In this document: piece by piece, positions 11,766-20,199 of the stretch
Position numbering within the stretch: the stretch's first letter is position 1
How the letters are laid out: every line of letters starts with the position of its first letter
Assembly: GCF_003260015.1 (NCBI RefSeq)
Contig: NZ_QCXS01000002.1
Location: 2,046,001 to 2,110,000 of the forward strand
Source: Nakamurella deserti
GTDB taxonomy: Bacteria > Actinomycetota > Actinomycetes > Mycobacteriales > Nakamurellaceae
DNA: 64,000 nt
Direction of reading: 5' to 3'
The notes under the pieces: model-generated
Told to the model about the DNA's origin: nothing
Database searches by the model: none
Seen by the model: only the letters and a program-made list of their open reading frames with translations
Position numbers and translations under genes: made by a program

Positions 11766-12797
11766 TCAGACGAGACCGTTCTGGCTGAGCCAGTCCTTGG
11801 CCACCGTCTCGGCCGGCTCGTTGGAGTAGACCCGGACGAGCAGTTCGGTGAGGTTCTCGGTGGTCAGCTTGGCCGACACCGCGTTCAGCGCCTCGGCGGT
11901 CTGGCCGGCCAGCGAGGAGCGGACCAGCGGCAGGATCTGCTGGGCACGGAAGTTGTTCTTCGGGTCCTCGAGCACGACCCAGTTGTTGGCCGCGATCGAC
12001 GGGTCGGTGGTGAAGATGTCGGTGACGTCGACCTGACCGCCCTTGAGCGCGTTGATGCTCAGGGGCCCACCCGGGTCCAGCGCGGTGAACGACTTGAAGG
12101 TGACGCCGTAGTTCTTCTGCAGGCCCGGGATGCCGTCGGCGCGGGTCTCGAACTCGGCTGCGGCGCCCAGAGTCAGCTCGCCGGCGACCGGCGCGAGGTC
12201 GGCGATGGTCTTGAGGTTGTACTGCTGGGCGGTCTCCTGGGTGACGACCAGCGAGTCGTTGTCCTCGGCCTGGGACGGCTCGAGCACCTCGAGGCCGTCG
12301 GGCTGCACGACGGCCGGCAGCGCGGCGTAGACGTCCTCGGCCGAGACGGCGGTGGCCGCCTTGTCCTTGTAGGACAGCAGCGCACCCGAGTACTCGGGGA
12401 TCAGGTCGATCGACCCGTCCTGCAGAGCCTTGTAGTAGGCCTCGCGGTTGCCGATGTTGAGCGTCTTCTCCACGGTCAGGCCCTTGGCCTCCAACGCGCC
12501 GGCGTAGATCTCGGCGAGCAGGGCGCTCTCCGGGAAGTTGGCCGAGCCGATCTTGACGGTGCCGCCGGCGGTCTCGGAGCCGGTGGCGCCGCCGGCGGAG
12601 CTCTCGGTGGCACCGGCGGAGCCGGTGGCGGACGAGTCCGCGGAGGTCGGCGCGCTCGAGGCGGACGACGTGGGCGTGCTCGACGACGGCGTCGTGGACG
12701 GGGCACTGCTCAGCGGATCGGACGAGCCGCCGCAGGCGGTCAGCACGAGGGCGGCGGCGCTGACGAGGGCGGCGAGTGCGGTGGATCTGGTTCTCAT
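11766..12797 (-). CDS. Glycine betaine/osmoprotectant-type ABC substrate-binding lipoprotein
   Basis: A 343-residue ProX/OpuCC-like binding protein. The signal peptide ends in lipobox LTAC (Cys22), followed by a Ser/Thr/Ala linker to about residue 75. The OpuAC domain begins TVKIGSANFPESALLAEIY and continues with LIPEYSGALLSY, as in quaternary-ammonium binders. ATG at 12797 has AGGAGAAGC just upstream. It is the last gene of a minus-strand operon: ATPase, permease, permease, binding protein. Betaine, choline or carnitine are the family's ligands; which one is not shown. Confidence 0.88.
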   Translation of the reverse strand: MRTRSTALAALVSAAALVLTACGGSSDPLSSAPSTTPSSSTPTSSASSAPTSADSSATGSAGATESSAGGATGSETAGGTVKIGSANFPESALLAEIYAGALEAKGLTVEKTLNIGNREAYYKALQDGSIDLIPEYSGALLSYKDKAATAVSAEDVYAALPAVVQPDGLEVLEPSQAEDNDSLVVTQETAQQYNLKTIADLAPVAGELTLGAAAEFETRADGIPGLQKNYGVTFKSFTALDPGGPLSINALKGGQVDVTDIFTTDPSIAANNWVVLEDPKNNFRAQQILPLVRSSLAGQTAEALNAVSAKLTTENLTELLVRVYSNEPAETVAKDWLSQNGLV

Positions 12798-12855
12798 TGC
12801 TTCTCCTGGTGGTGGTGCGGGGGTGTGTGGTGGTCGGCAGGGGGTCGGATCCGGG

Positions 12856-13608
12856 TCAGGCGACGGCGGGCTCCTTGGGAACGACGGCAGCAGTGGCCGG
12901 GCCCGGTTCGACGCGGCTGCGGAAGCGGCCGCTGACGCCCGGGGAGACGATCAGCCGCTGGACCAGCGCGAGCAGCAGATCGACGACCAGCGCGAGGACC
13001 GCGACCAGAACGGCGCCGGCGGCCATCTGGCTGTAGTCCTGCTGGGCCAGGCCGGTGAAGACGTAGCGACCGAGGCCGCCGAGGGAGACGTAGGAGGCGA
13101 TGGTGGCGGTGGCGATGACCTGCAGGGCGGCGCTGCGGACCCCGGAGATGATCAGCGGCAGCGCGTTGGGGAGTTCGACGCGGAACAGCACCTGCGAGCT
13201 GGTCATCCCCATCCCGCGGGCGGCGTCCCGCGCGGCCGCGTCGGCGTTCTGGATGCCGGCCACGGTGTTGCCGAGGATCGAGGGCAGCGCGAGCAGCACC
13301 AGCACGACCTCGGTGGGCAGCAGGTAGACGAGGTTGTTGCGGCCGGTGATGAGCGGCGACAGCAGCACGACGAAGAAGATGAGCAGACCGAAGCTGGGCA
13401 GCGACCGGACCGCGTTCACCACGAGCGACACGGCAGCGACACCGCGACCGGTGTGGCCGATGAGCAGGCCCAGCGGCAGCGCGATGACCAGCGCGATCAC
13501 GATGGCGATGGCCGAGTAGTAGAGGTGCTCGCCGATGCGCGCCGGGATGCCCTGCGGGCCGCTCCAGTTGGACGCACGGGTCAGGAAGTCGAGGACGCCG
13601 CCGATCAT
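12856..13608 (-). CDS. Osmoprotectant-type ABC transporter permease (second)
   Basis: A 250-residue membrane permease of the BinPDT type with about six helices. The cytoplasmic coupling (EAA-type) loop is DAAARDAARGMGMTSSQVLF. It opens with HLYYSAIAIVIALVIALPLG, the family's conserved first helix. I choose the ATG at 13608, which overlaps the upstream permease stop (ATGA), rather than the longer frame from 13695. It pairs with the adjacent permease to form the transport channel. Confidence 0.87.
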   Translation of the reverse strand: MIGGVLDFLTRASNWSGPQGIPARIGEHLYYSAIAIVIALVIALPLGLLIGHTGRGVAAVSLVVNAVRSLPSFGLLIFFVVLLSPLITGRNNLVYLLPTEVVLVLLALPSILGNTVAGIQNADAAARDAARGMGMTSSQVLFRVELPNALPLIISGVRSAALQVIATATIASYVSLGGLGRYVFTGLAQQDYSQMAAGAVLVAVLALVVDLLLALVQRLIVSPGVSGRFRSRVEPGPATAAVVPKEPAVA

Positions 13609-14501
13609 GCCGGCCTCCCCGCTCGGCGCCACGGTGTCAGGACCCGGGTGCCGGCGACGATCAGTCCGTCCAGCACCAGCGCCAGCAGAAGACACAGCAC
13701 GATGCCCAGCACGATCGGCGCGTAATAGGACCGGAACGACGACATCTGCAGCCCGGTGGAGAACAGCTGACCGAGCTGGGCGGTGCCGATGGTGGTGGCG
13801 ACGGTGACCAGCCCGACGTTGGAGACGGCGGCGACCCGCAGCCCGGTGCTGATGACCGGGACGGCGATGGGCAGCTCGACCCGGATCAGCCGCGCCAGCC
13901 GCCCGTAGCCCATCGCGGTGGCCGATTGCAGGACCTCGGTGGGCACCGAGGCCAGCCCGTCGGCGACCACCCGCACCAGCAGGGCGACGGTGTAGACGGT
14001 GAGCGGGAACAGCACGTTGACCGGGTCGAGGATGCGGGTGCCCAGGATGCCCGGCGCGAGTACGAACAACGCGATCGACGGGATCGTGTAGAGCAGGCCG
14101 GCGATGCTGACCAGCGGCGGATAGGTCCAGGCGTAGCGACGAGCCAGGTAGCCGATGGGCAACGCGATGATCAGCCCGAGCACGACAGGGACCACCGACA
14201 GCCAGACGTGTTGGGCGAAGAGGTCGAGCACTTCGGCGGTGTGGTCACCGAAGTACCCGATGAAGTCCCACTGTCCGGGCGGCCCGTCGGCCAGGGCATG
14301 CAGTTCCGCCCCCGGCCGCAGGGTCGACAAGACCGGAAGCGCCTGTCCGGGCGGCCCGTCGCCGGCGACGGTGAGACCTTCGACGGCGACGTGGGCGTGG
14401 AACACGACCGGATCAGTGGTGAATGGCGACGGGACGGGTGCACCGGCGTGGTGAACGGGCACCTGCGGTGCCGTCGCCGCCCGGATGGCGGCGCCGATCA
14501 T
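13605..14501 (-). CDS. Osmoprotectant-type ABC transporter permease (first), long N-terminus
   Basis: A 298-residue permease. The family-like region starts at about residue 78 (WDFIGYFGDHTAEVLDLFAQ) and continues through five or six helices with coupling loop EVLQSATAMGYGRLARLI. The ATG at 14501 overlaps the ATPase stop (ATGA), but the first ~75 residues are hydrophilic, Pro/Gly-rich and not typical of the family. They contain a repeated GPPGQ segment from an in-frame 19-bp direct repeat. An internal start near residue 75 is possible, although I see no good ribosome-binding site there. Confidence 0.82.
   Translation of the reverse strand: MIGAAIRAATAPQVPVHHAGAPVPSPFTTDPVVFHAHVAVEGLTVAGDGPPGQALPVLSTLRPGAELHALADGPPGQWDFIGYFGDHTAEVLDLFAQHVWLSVVPVVLGLIIALPIGYLARRYAWTYPPLVSIAGLLYTIPSIALFVLAPGILGTRILDPVNVLFPLTVYTVALLVRVVADGLASVPTEVLQSATAMGYGRLARLIRVELPIAVPVISTGLRVAAVSNVGLVTVATTIGTAQLGQLFSTGLQMSSFRSYYAPIVLGIVLCLLLALVLDGLIVAGTRVLTPWRRAGRPA
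14271..14361. repeat. 19-bp direct repeat inside the permease N-terminal extension
   Basis: The same 19-bp sequence (CTGTCCGGGCGGCCCGTCG) occurs at 14271-14289 and 14343-14361, 72 bp apart, which is in frame. It encodes the GDGPPGQ and ADGPPGQ segments of the permease N-terminus. Confidence 0.75.
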
Positions 14502-15625
14502 CCGGCGACCGCGGTCCGCTCGGCGGCGCGGCGGTCGCCGGCCTGCGCCTCGATGCGACGGACCACCTCACCCGCGGTGACGGTGCCGACCAGCCGACGG
14601 GCTCCGTCGACGACCACTCCCCGGCCGCTCGGCGACGACAGCGCGGCGTCGAGGGCGTCGCGGAAGCTGCCGTCGAGCCCGACGCGCGTGCCACCCCGGT
14701 TGAGGATCACCGGATCGATGTCGCCGGTGGCCCCGGGCACGATCTCCAGCCAGCCCATCGGCTCGCCGTCGGCGGTGACGACCAGCACCCAACCGTCGAG
14801 AGCGACGCCCTCGGCCGCAGCCCGGTCGGACCCGACGGTCACCGTCGGCTCCGGCTGGGGGTCGAGGTCACCGGCGGATTCGAAGCCCAGCGCCCGGTAG
14901 CCCCGGTCGCGGCCGACGAACGCGGCCACGAAGTCGTCGGCGGGGCGGCTGAGCAGCTCGGTCGGCGTGGCCAGCTGGGCGAGGTGCCCACCGGTCCGCA
15001 GCACCGCGATCCGGTCGCCGAGCTTGACGGCCTCGTCGATGTCGTGGGTGACCAGCACGATCGTCTTGCCCAGCTCCTGCTGCAGGCGGAGGAACTCCTC
15101 CTGCAGTTGGCCGCGGACCACGGGGTCGACGGCGGAGAAGGGCTCGTCCATGAGCATCACGGGCGGGTCGGCGGCGAGCGCCCGGGCCACGCCGACGCGC
15201 TGCTGCTGACCTCCCGACAGCTGCGCCGGGTAGCGCTTGGCGAAGCTCGCGTCCAGGCCCACGCGCTCCAGCAGCTCCATCGCGCGGCTGCGGGCCTGCG
15301 CCTTGGAGGTGCCCAGCAGCAGCGGAACGGTCGCGACGTTGTCGACGATGGTGCGGTGCGGGAACAGGCCCGCGTGCTGGATGACGTAGCCGATGCCGCG
15401 CCGCAGGTCGGAGGCCGAGAAGCTGCCGGTGTCCCGGTCGTCGAGCCAGATCGTGCCGGAGGTCGGCTGGATCATCCGGTTGATCATCCGGAGTGAGGTG
15501 GTCTTCCCGCAGCCGGACGGACCGACGAAGACGGTGATCTCACCGGAGGCCGCCTCGAGGCTGAGGTCGTCGACGGCGACGGTGCCGTCCGGATAGCGCT
15601 TGGTGACGTGGTCGAATCGGATCAT
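14498..15625 (-). CDS. Osmoprotectant-type ABC transporter ATP-binding protein with CBS domains
   Basis: A 375-residue ATPase that energises the importer. Walker A GPSGCGKTT is at 35-43, the signature LSGGQQQR at 136-143 and Walker B MLMDEP at 157-162, followed by the H-loop TH. Residues ~240-375 form a CBS-domain pair, as in OpuCA/OpuAA, where these domains sense ionic strength. First gene of the minus-strand operon; its stop overlaps the first permease start by 4 nt. ATG at 15625. Regulation by osmolarity is inferred from the family. Confidence 0.92.
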   Translation of the reverse strand: MIRFDHVTKRYPDGTVAVDDLSLEAASGEITVFVGPSGCGKTTSLRMINRMIQPTSGTIWLDDRDTGSFSASDLRRGIGYVIQHAGLFPHRTIVDNVATVPLLLGTSKAQARSRAMELLERVGLDASFAKRYPAQLSGGQQQRVGVARALAADPPVMLMDEPFSAVDPVVRGQLQEEFLRLQQELGKTIVLVTHDIDEAVKLGDRIAVLRTGGHLAQLATPTELLSRPADDFVAAFVGRDRGYRALGFESAGDLDPQPEPTVTVGSDRAAAEGVALDGWVLVVTADGEPMGWLEIVPGATGDIDPVILNRGGTRVGLDGSFRDALDAALSSPSGRGVVVDGARRLVGTVTAGEVVRRIEAQAGDRRAAERTAVAG

Positions 15626-16085
15626 CGAACTGAGGCCTCCTCGTGTCCAGCCGGTTTCGGGCTGACGCGGGCGAGTAGTCAGGGTGGGCGATCGCGGAGA
15701 CCGTCCCGTCGTGCGACCGAGCGCAGATCAGGTGGAGCGGCGGAATCCGAGGGCAACGCTAGTACGACGCACCGACAGTGGGGGCCGGCGCGGCGTGTCC
15801 AGAGCTTGCATACCCCGTTCGGACGTCCGCTCGCGGCGGCCGCGGTGACCGATATCGAGTCGAGACCATTCGCGTGACGACACCCGACCGGCCGTCCCGA
15901 CCCACCCACTGCGGCGGGCCGCGGAGTGACCGGCCCTCGTCGCGGGGGTGCGATCCGGTGATCCGCGGCAACCGTGCTGGGATCGTCCTCCCGATCGGGT
16001 GACATCCCGCCCGGTCGGCCGATTGACGCTGCCGGTGATGGACCGATAGTCAGAACGGGTCCGATCCACCGTGCTGGGAGAAGTC
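15626..16085. other. Divergent intergenic region between the ABC importer and the metalloprotease
   Basis: This 460-bp stretch has no supportable gene. It should hold the promoter of the osmoprotectant importer (minus) and that of the metalloprotease (plus). For the latter a candidate is seen at 16023-16050. I see no clear -35/-10 pair for the importer. Confidence 0.5.
16023..16050 (+). promoter_or_regulatory. Candidate promoter of the metalloprotease gene
   Basis: TTGACG (16023-16028), a 16-bp spacer and GATAGT (16045-16050) resemble a housekeeping sigma promoter. The predicted start of transcription near 16057 would leave a ~29-nt leader containing the GGGAGAA ribosome-binding site. Confidence 0.45.
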
Positions 16086-18452
16086 GTGATCCGCAGAGGT
16101 ATCGCCGGCGCCGTCGCCGTCGCCGTGATGGTGCCGCTGCTCACAGCCGGTCCCGCCGTCGCCGGGCGGGCGTCGGACCCGATCGCGGTCGCGCTCGCGG
16201 ACACCGCTGCGGAGGTGGCGCCGATCGCGGACCGCACCTCCGCGCACACGAACGGGTCGGCCGCACCTGCGGACACCGTGCCGTTCGAGGACCGTCCGCT
16301 GACCGTCGAGGGCGAGACGCTCGAGATCCCGTCGTCTTACGCCCCGGCGCCCGGGCCGCCCGACGGGCCGCGTGTTCCGGGCCCGGCCGCGTCGTCCGGG
16401 GCACGGACCGACGACACCGGCGACGCCCCCGCCCCGGCTACCGCGGAACCCACCCCGGCCGTCGGTACCGTCCGGCAGTGGCTGGGGTTGGACGACGTCC
16501 GCGGCGTGCTCTACCGCAAGGACTACACGCTGCGGGCGGTCGGCGAGCACATCGAGGTGTGGGTGGCCGTCGACCTGGCGTTCCCGGCGACGGACTGCCG
16601 CAACCAGGTGCCCGGCAGCACCACGATCACCGACGCGCAACTGGCCGCCTTCACCGCAGCGTTCGACACCCGGATCTTCCCGGTGGAGACGGGCGTGTTC
16701 AGCACGCCGCCCGACCGGGACGGCAGCGGGGCCCTGCTCTGGTCGGACCGCAACGGCGACGGCGGCGACTACCGGGGCGCCGGGAACCGCACGGTCACGC
16801 TCGTCGACAACATCCGCGACCGGAACTTCCACTCCTTCCCCGACGCCGCCACCGGCGTCGCGGGCTTCTTCTCCGGCCAGCTCAACGAGCTCTTCGACCG
16901 CAACGTCCTGACGATCGACGCCTACGACTGGGCGCACCGCACGGGCGCGAACCCGCCGGACGAACCCACCCCGTTCGCCTGCACCAGCCGCCCCGCCCGG
17001 CCGTCGGCCTACGAGGCCACGTTCGCCCATGAATGGCAGCACCTCCTGCAGTACTACACCGATCCGGGAGAGGCGATCTGGCTGGACGAGGGGCTGTCCG
17101 ACGTGGCTCAGACCCTGACCGGCTTCGTGGACGCCCGCGCCGGGGTCGACCGGGCGGGCGCCGACAGCCACCTGTTCTGTTTCCAGGGCTTCGGGACGGT
17201 GCGGGGGCCCGGCAACCCGTTCCCACTGGACTGCGGCGGGCCGGAGAACTCGCTGACCCTGTGGAACGAGGGGACCGCCCCCGGGGCGGTGCTGGCCGAC
17301 TACGGGAACGCCTATCAGTTCCTGCTCTACCTGGGCGACCGGTACGGGCCCGGCATCCTGACCGACCTGCACCGCGACGGTGCCCGGCAGGGCCTCGCGG
17401 CGGTGACGGCGGCGCTGGCCGCCCGGGGGGAACCCGACCCGGCGGAGGTCCTGCGGGACTTCCAGCGGTCGGTGGTCCTGGACGCCTACGTCGACGCCGG
17501 CGCCGGGATCTCCGGCGTCGACCCGGCGCGGGTGAGCAGCGCCGCGGTGCACTCGACGGTGAACCTGGACAATCCGGCGATCAACTCCACCCCAGGGGTC
17601 GCTCCGAACGGTGCCGACTACGTGCCGCTGACCGGGATCGACGAGGAATTCCGGCCGACCGTCCTGCGAGGCGCGGAGCTGGCCGGGCTCGAGTTCCACG
17701 GCGAACCGGGACCCGCTGCAGCACCGGTCGGCTGGGACGTCGTCGTCGACGACCCGGGGCGTCCCGGCGACGCGGTGCTGTCCGCGCGCGCCGACCGCCC
17801 GGCACTGCTGCCGGTCACCGTGCCCACCACCGATCCGACGCTGCGGATGCTGGCGCACCACACCGGCGGTACCGCGACCGTCACCGTGTCGGCCGACGAC
17901 GGAGCGACGACGACCGTCGTGCCGGTGACCGGGCCCACCGGGGCGCCGGTGTCCGCGCTGACCGGCGATTCCGGCGGCTTCGTACCGGTGTCGGTCGACC
18001 TCACCGCGTGGGCGGGGACGGACGTCGTTCTCGGAATCGGCTGGGCGGGCCCGGCCGGTGGGCTGCGGCTGGACGACCTGCGGCTCGGCGACGCCCTCGT
18101 CAGCGACGGCACCTCCCTGGCCGGGCTGCTCTCCCCCGCCGGTCCGCGGCCCGTCCCGCCGTCACCGTGGGCACTCACTCTGATCGGGATCACCGAGGAG
18201 AACGGCCGGACGCTGATCACCGTCGGGACACCGACGCCCGCGGACGACGTCGTGCTCGGGGCCACCGAGCTGCAGCCGTTCAGCGACGCCGACCGGGTCG
18301 TGGTGATCGTGTCCCACACCGATCCGACCGGGCTCCGGCTCACCCCGGCGGCGTACACCCTCGTAGTGAACGGGCGGCAGCAGCCGGGCGGCACCGTGCC
18401 CGCCGGTGCGGCGTCGGTGGCCGCTCAGCCGGCGTCAGGCTCGAACGAGTAG
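16086..18452 (+). CDS. Secreted zinc metalloprotease (HExxH) with long C-terminal region
   Basis: A 788-residue secreted protein. The GTG at 16086 follows GGGAGAA and gives the signal peptide MIRRGIAGAVAVAVMVPLLT...AVA; a GTG at 16071 is less well placed. The catalytic motif is HEWQH at about 315-319 with a downstream WLDEG (Glu335), the layout of an HExxH...E zinc site as in gluzincin-like or M30-type peptidases. The C-terminal ~400 residues are rich in beta-type Thr/Val/Gly sequence, plausibly substrate- or wall-binding domains. No neighbouring gene suggests a target. Its last 28 nt overlap the convergent small gene. Confidence 0.75.
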   Translation: MIRRGIAGAVAVAVMVPLLTAGPAVAGRASDPIAVALADTAAEVAPIADRTSAHTNGSAAPADTVPFEDRPLTVEGETLEIPSSYAPAPGPPDGPRVPGPAASSGARTDDTGDAPAPATAEPTPAVGTVRQWLGLDDVRGVLYRKDYTLRAVGEHIEVWVAVDLAFPATDCRNQVPGSTTITDAQLAAFTAAFDTRIFPVETGVFSTPPDRDGSGALLWSDRNGDGGDYRGAGNRTVTLVDNIRDRNFHSFPDAATGVAGFFSGQLNELFDRNVLTIDAYDWAHRTGANPPDEPTPFACTSRPARPSAYEATFAHEWQHLLQYYTDPGEAIWLDEGLSDVAQTLTGFVDARAGVDRAGADSHLFCFQGFGTVRGPGNPFPLDCGGPENSLTLWNEGTAPGAVLADYGNAYQFLLYLGDRYGPGILTDLHRDGARQGLAAVTAALAARGEPDPAEVLRDFQRSVVLDAYVDAGAGISGVDPARVSSAAVHSTVNLDNPAINSTPGVAPNGADYVPLTGIDEEFRPTVLRGAELAGLEFHGEPGPAAAPVGWDVVVDDPGRPGDAVLSARADRPALLPVTVPTTDPTLRMLAHHTGGTATVTVSADDGATTTVVPVTGPTGAPVSALTGDSGGFVPVSVDLTAWAGTDVVLGIGWAGPAGGLRLDDLRLGDALVSDGTSLAGLLSPAGPRPVPPSPWALTLIGITEENGRTLITVGTPTPADDVVLGATELQPFSDADRVVVIVSHTDPTGLRLTPAAYTLVVNGRQQPGGTVPAGAASVAAQPASGSNE

Positions 18453-18868
18453 CCGTACTCGCCGCTGCGGGCGGGTCCGGAGGTGGTGACCCGGGTCGTG
18501 AAGGTGCGGCACTCGGGGTCGCCGATGGCCAGCACGGTGAACACGATGGGCCGCTCGAAGCGCTGCTGCACGGTGAAGCGGCCGGCCGGGGTGTACGGGC
18601 CGACGACGGGGTCGCTGTTCACCGGACCGAGCAGGGCCCGGGCTTCGGCCGCGGTGGCCGGCCCGGCCGCGAGGTAGACGGTGCCGTTGAGGCCGAACCG
18701 CAGGTACCGGAACCGTCCGTCCGTGGCGCCGCCGACGTAGGTGCCGTCGGTCCGCGGGACGAACCAGTCGGGCTCGGGCTCGTCGGAGGTCATGGTCGAG
18801 ATGTCCTGCGGTTCACCCGCCGTCGCACCGCCGGAGGTGAACGACTTCAACGCGTCGCGCCAGCCCAT
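18425..18868 (-). CDS. Conserved hypothetical protein, 147 residues
   Basis: I do not recognise a family. The protein is soluble with no signal or membrane segment. It begins MGWRDALKSFTSGG and contains aromatic/Gly-rich beta-like segments (GTYVGGATDGRFRYLRFGLN). The ATG at 18868 has GAAGGAG 4 nt upstream, a convincing start. It overlaps the end of the metalloprotease gene by 28 nt, tail to tail. Confidence 0.65.
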   Translation of the reverse strand: MGWRDALKSFTSGGATAGEPQDISTMTSDEPEPDWFVPRTDGTYVGGATDGRFRYLRFGLNGTVYLAAGPATAAEARALLGPVNSDPVVGPYTPAGRFTVQQRFERPIVFTVLAIGDPECRTFTTRVTTSGPARSGEYGYSFEPDAG

Positions 18869-18931
18869 GTCGCTCCTTCTCGCCGCCCGTCGGTTCGAAC
18901 CTAACCCGCCGGGCGGCGCACGGTGAAGGTG

Positions 18932-19141
18932 TCAGCTCTTGTCGAGCGCGTCCGGCTTGTGGACGGCTTCCTTGCCGGACTTGTCCGACTCGACCAGGTA
19001 CTGCGGCTCGTCCTTGGACGCCTTGACCTTGCGGCCCCCGGCCTCGGTCTCCGAGGTGATCTTCTTCTCGACGGTGCCCTCGGTGGTGGTGCCGTGGGTG
19101 CTCCACGTGACGTGGTCACCCTTCTTGAACTCGTCGGCCAT
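18932..19141 (-). CDS. Hypervirulence-associated TUDOR-domain (DUF2945) protein
   Basis: A 69-residue small protein. KKGDHVTWSTHGTTTEGTVEKKI followed by a conserved YLVESDKSGKEAVHKP segment matches the DUF2945/HVA1 family of small beta-barrel proteins. I start it at ATG 19141 behind GAGAGGA. The family has no established biochemical role in bacteria. Confidence 0.8.
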   Translation of the reverse strand: MADEFKKGDHVTWSTHGTTTEGTVEKKITSETEAGGRKVKASKDEPQYLVESDKSGKEAVHKPDALDKS

Positions 19142-19224
19142 GGTCAGGTCCTCTCGGTGGGTGCGGCGTGGTGTCCTACCGGTACCCGCCGCCGTGGCGT
19201 CGCAGTCGCGAGAAGCGGTGCGGC

Positions 19225-19908
19225 TCAGCGGATCCGCTGGATCATCGTGTTGCTGAACAGATATCGGTAGCCGGCACCGAGCAACGCCCCGTCGACGCGG
19301 GGTCGTCCGCCCCAGGGACTGCCGTGCAGCCACACGAACGCCGCACAGTCCTGCCCGGTGATGGCGTCGAGCACGCGCTTGGGTTCGACGATCTCGCGGT
19401 GCAGATCGTCGTCGGTGACGACGTCGGCGATCCCCACGTGCGAGGCGGTGTGCGGGAAGACCACGTGCCGGGACGCCATCTCGGCCAGCTCGTCGGTCGA
19501 CAGCGCGATCCGCTCACCCGTCAGCTCCTCGGGGACCAGGTCGATGAAGTGCGACCGCGCGAACAGCTCCTGCTCCCCCACCGGGCAGCTGACGAACCCG
19601 GTGCACACCGGGAACCATCCGGTGAAACCGGTGTCGTCGCAGGCCGGCACGGCCACGTCGTAGCTGTTGCGGTAGCCCTCGTAGAACACCGGCAGCAGGC
19701 CGGGCCGGTCGCCGGACCACCGCCCGGTCGCGAAGAACGTGTCGAGCTCGGCGAGATCGACCGGATCGAACCGCTCGCGGTACACCTCGAGCTCCCGGTG
19801 GACCGACGCCGCCGTCGACGCCGGGGTGTTGTGGTAGTTCACCACCCGCAGGAAGCGACCGCCGGCGACCAGGTCCCGGTGGGAGGCGAACCCGTGGTCG
19901 CCGGTCAC
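19225..19908 (-). CDS. Degenerate NodB-like (polysaccharide deacetylase fold) protein
   Basis: A 227-residue protein with the layout of a CE4 polysaccharide deacetylase: VVNYHNTP at 23-29, a central beta-strand and loop LLPVFYEGYRNSYDVAVP, WFPVCTGFV, and HTASHVGI (His153, His157). Active enzymes have FDDG in the second position for the catalytic Asp and metal Asp; here it is FYEG (75-78). Both aspartates are missing although the His pair is kept, so it is either inactive or binds metal differently. It has no signal peptide. It overlaps the preceding small gene by ATGA at the tail of the sugar importer operon. Confidence 0.6.
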   Translation of the reverse strand: MTGDHGFASHRDLVAGGRFLRVVNYHNTPASTAASVHRELEVYRERFDPVDLAELDTFFATGRWSGDRPGLLPVFYEGYRNSYDVAVPACDDTGFTGWFPVCTGFVSCPVGEQELFARSHFIDLVPEELTGERIALSTDELAEMASRHVVFPHTASHVGIADVVTDDDLHREIVEPKRVLDAITGQDCAAFVWLHGSPWGGRPRVDGALLGAGYRYLFSNTMIQRIR

Positions 19909-20189
19909 GCGTCCGGCCCCGTGCGGATGCGGTGCGGGTCGAAGTCGGCGTAGGCGACGGCCTGCAGGACGCTGCCGGTGACGCCGAGATCGCCGTCCCG
20001 CTGCGACGGCGCGAGCGCCGCGCGGTAGCGGTCCAGATCACCGGCCAGCGAGGCCCCCTCCCCGGTGACGGAGTCGTGCGGGTCCGGGATGGGGTCGACC
20101 TCGCTCACCAGGGCCAACACCATCGGGATCCCCTCGGCGGCGTAGTCGCGGTCCTGCGCCCGCCGGAGGTCGTCGCGTTCGTAGCTCAC
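19905..20189 (-). CDS. Hypothetical protein, 94 residues
   Basis: Family not recognised. A soluble, acidic protein (MSYERDDLRRAQDRDYAAEG...), starting at GTG 20189, 10 nt after the permease stop, and overlapping the NodB-like gene by 4 nt. Codon position bias and tight packing suggest it is real. It is probably co-translated with the NodB-like protein and could be its partner; that is inference only. Confidence 0.55.
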   Translation of the reverse strand: MSYERDDLRRAQDRDYAAEGIPMVLALVSEVDPIPDPHDSVTGEGASLAGDLDRYRAALAPSQRDGDLGVTGSVLQAVAYADFDPHRIRTGPDA

Positions 20190-20199
20190 CCGTGCCCCG

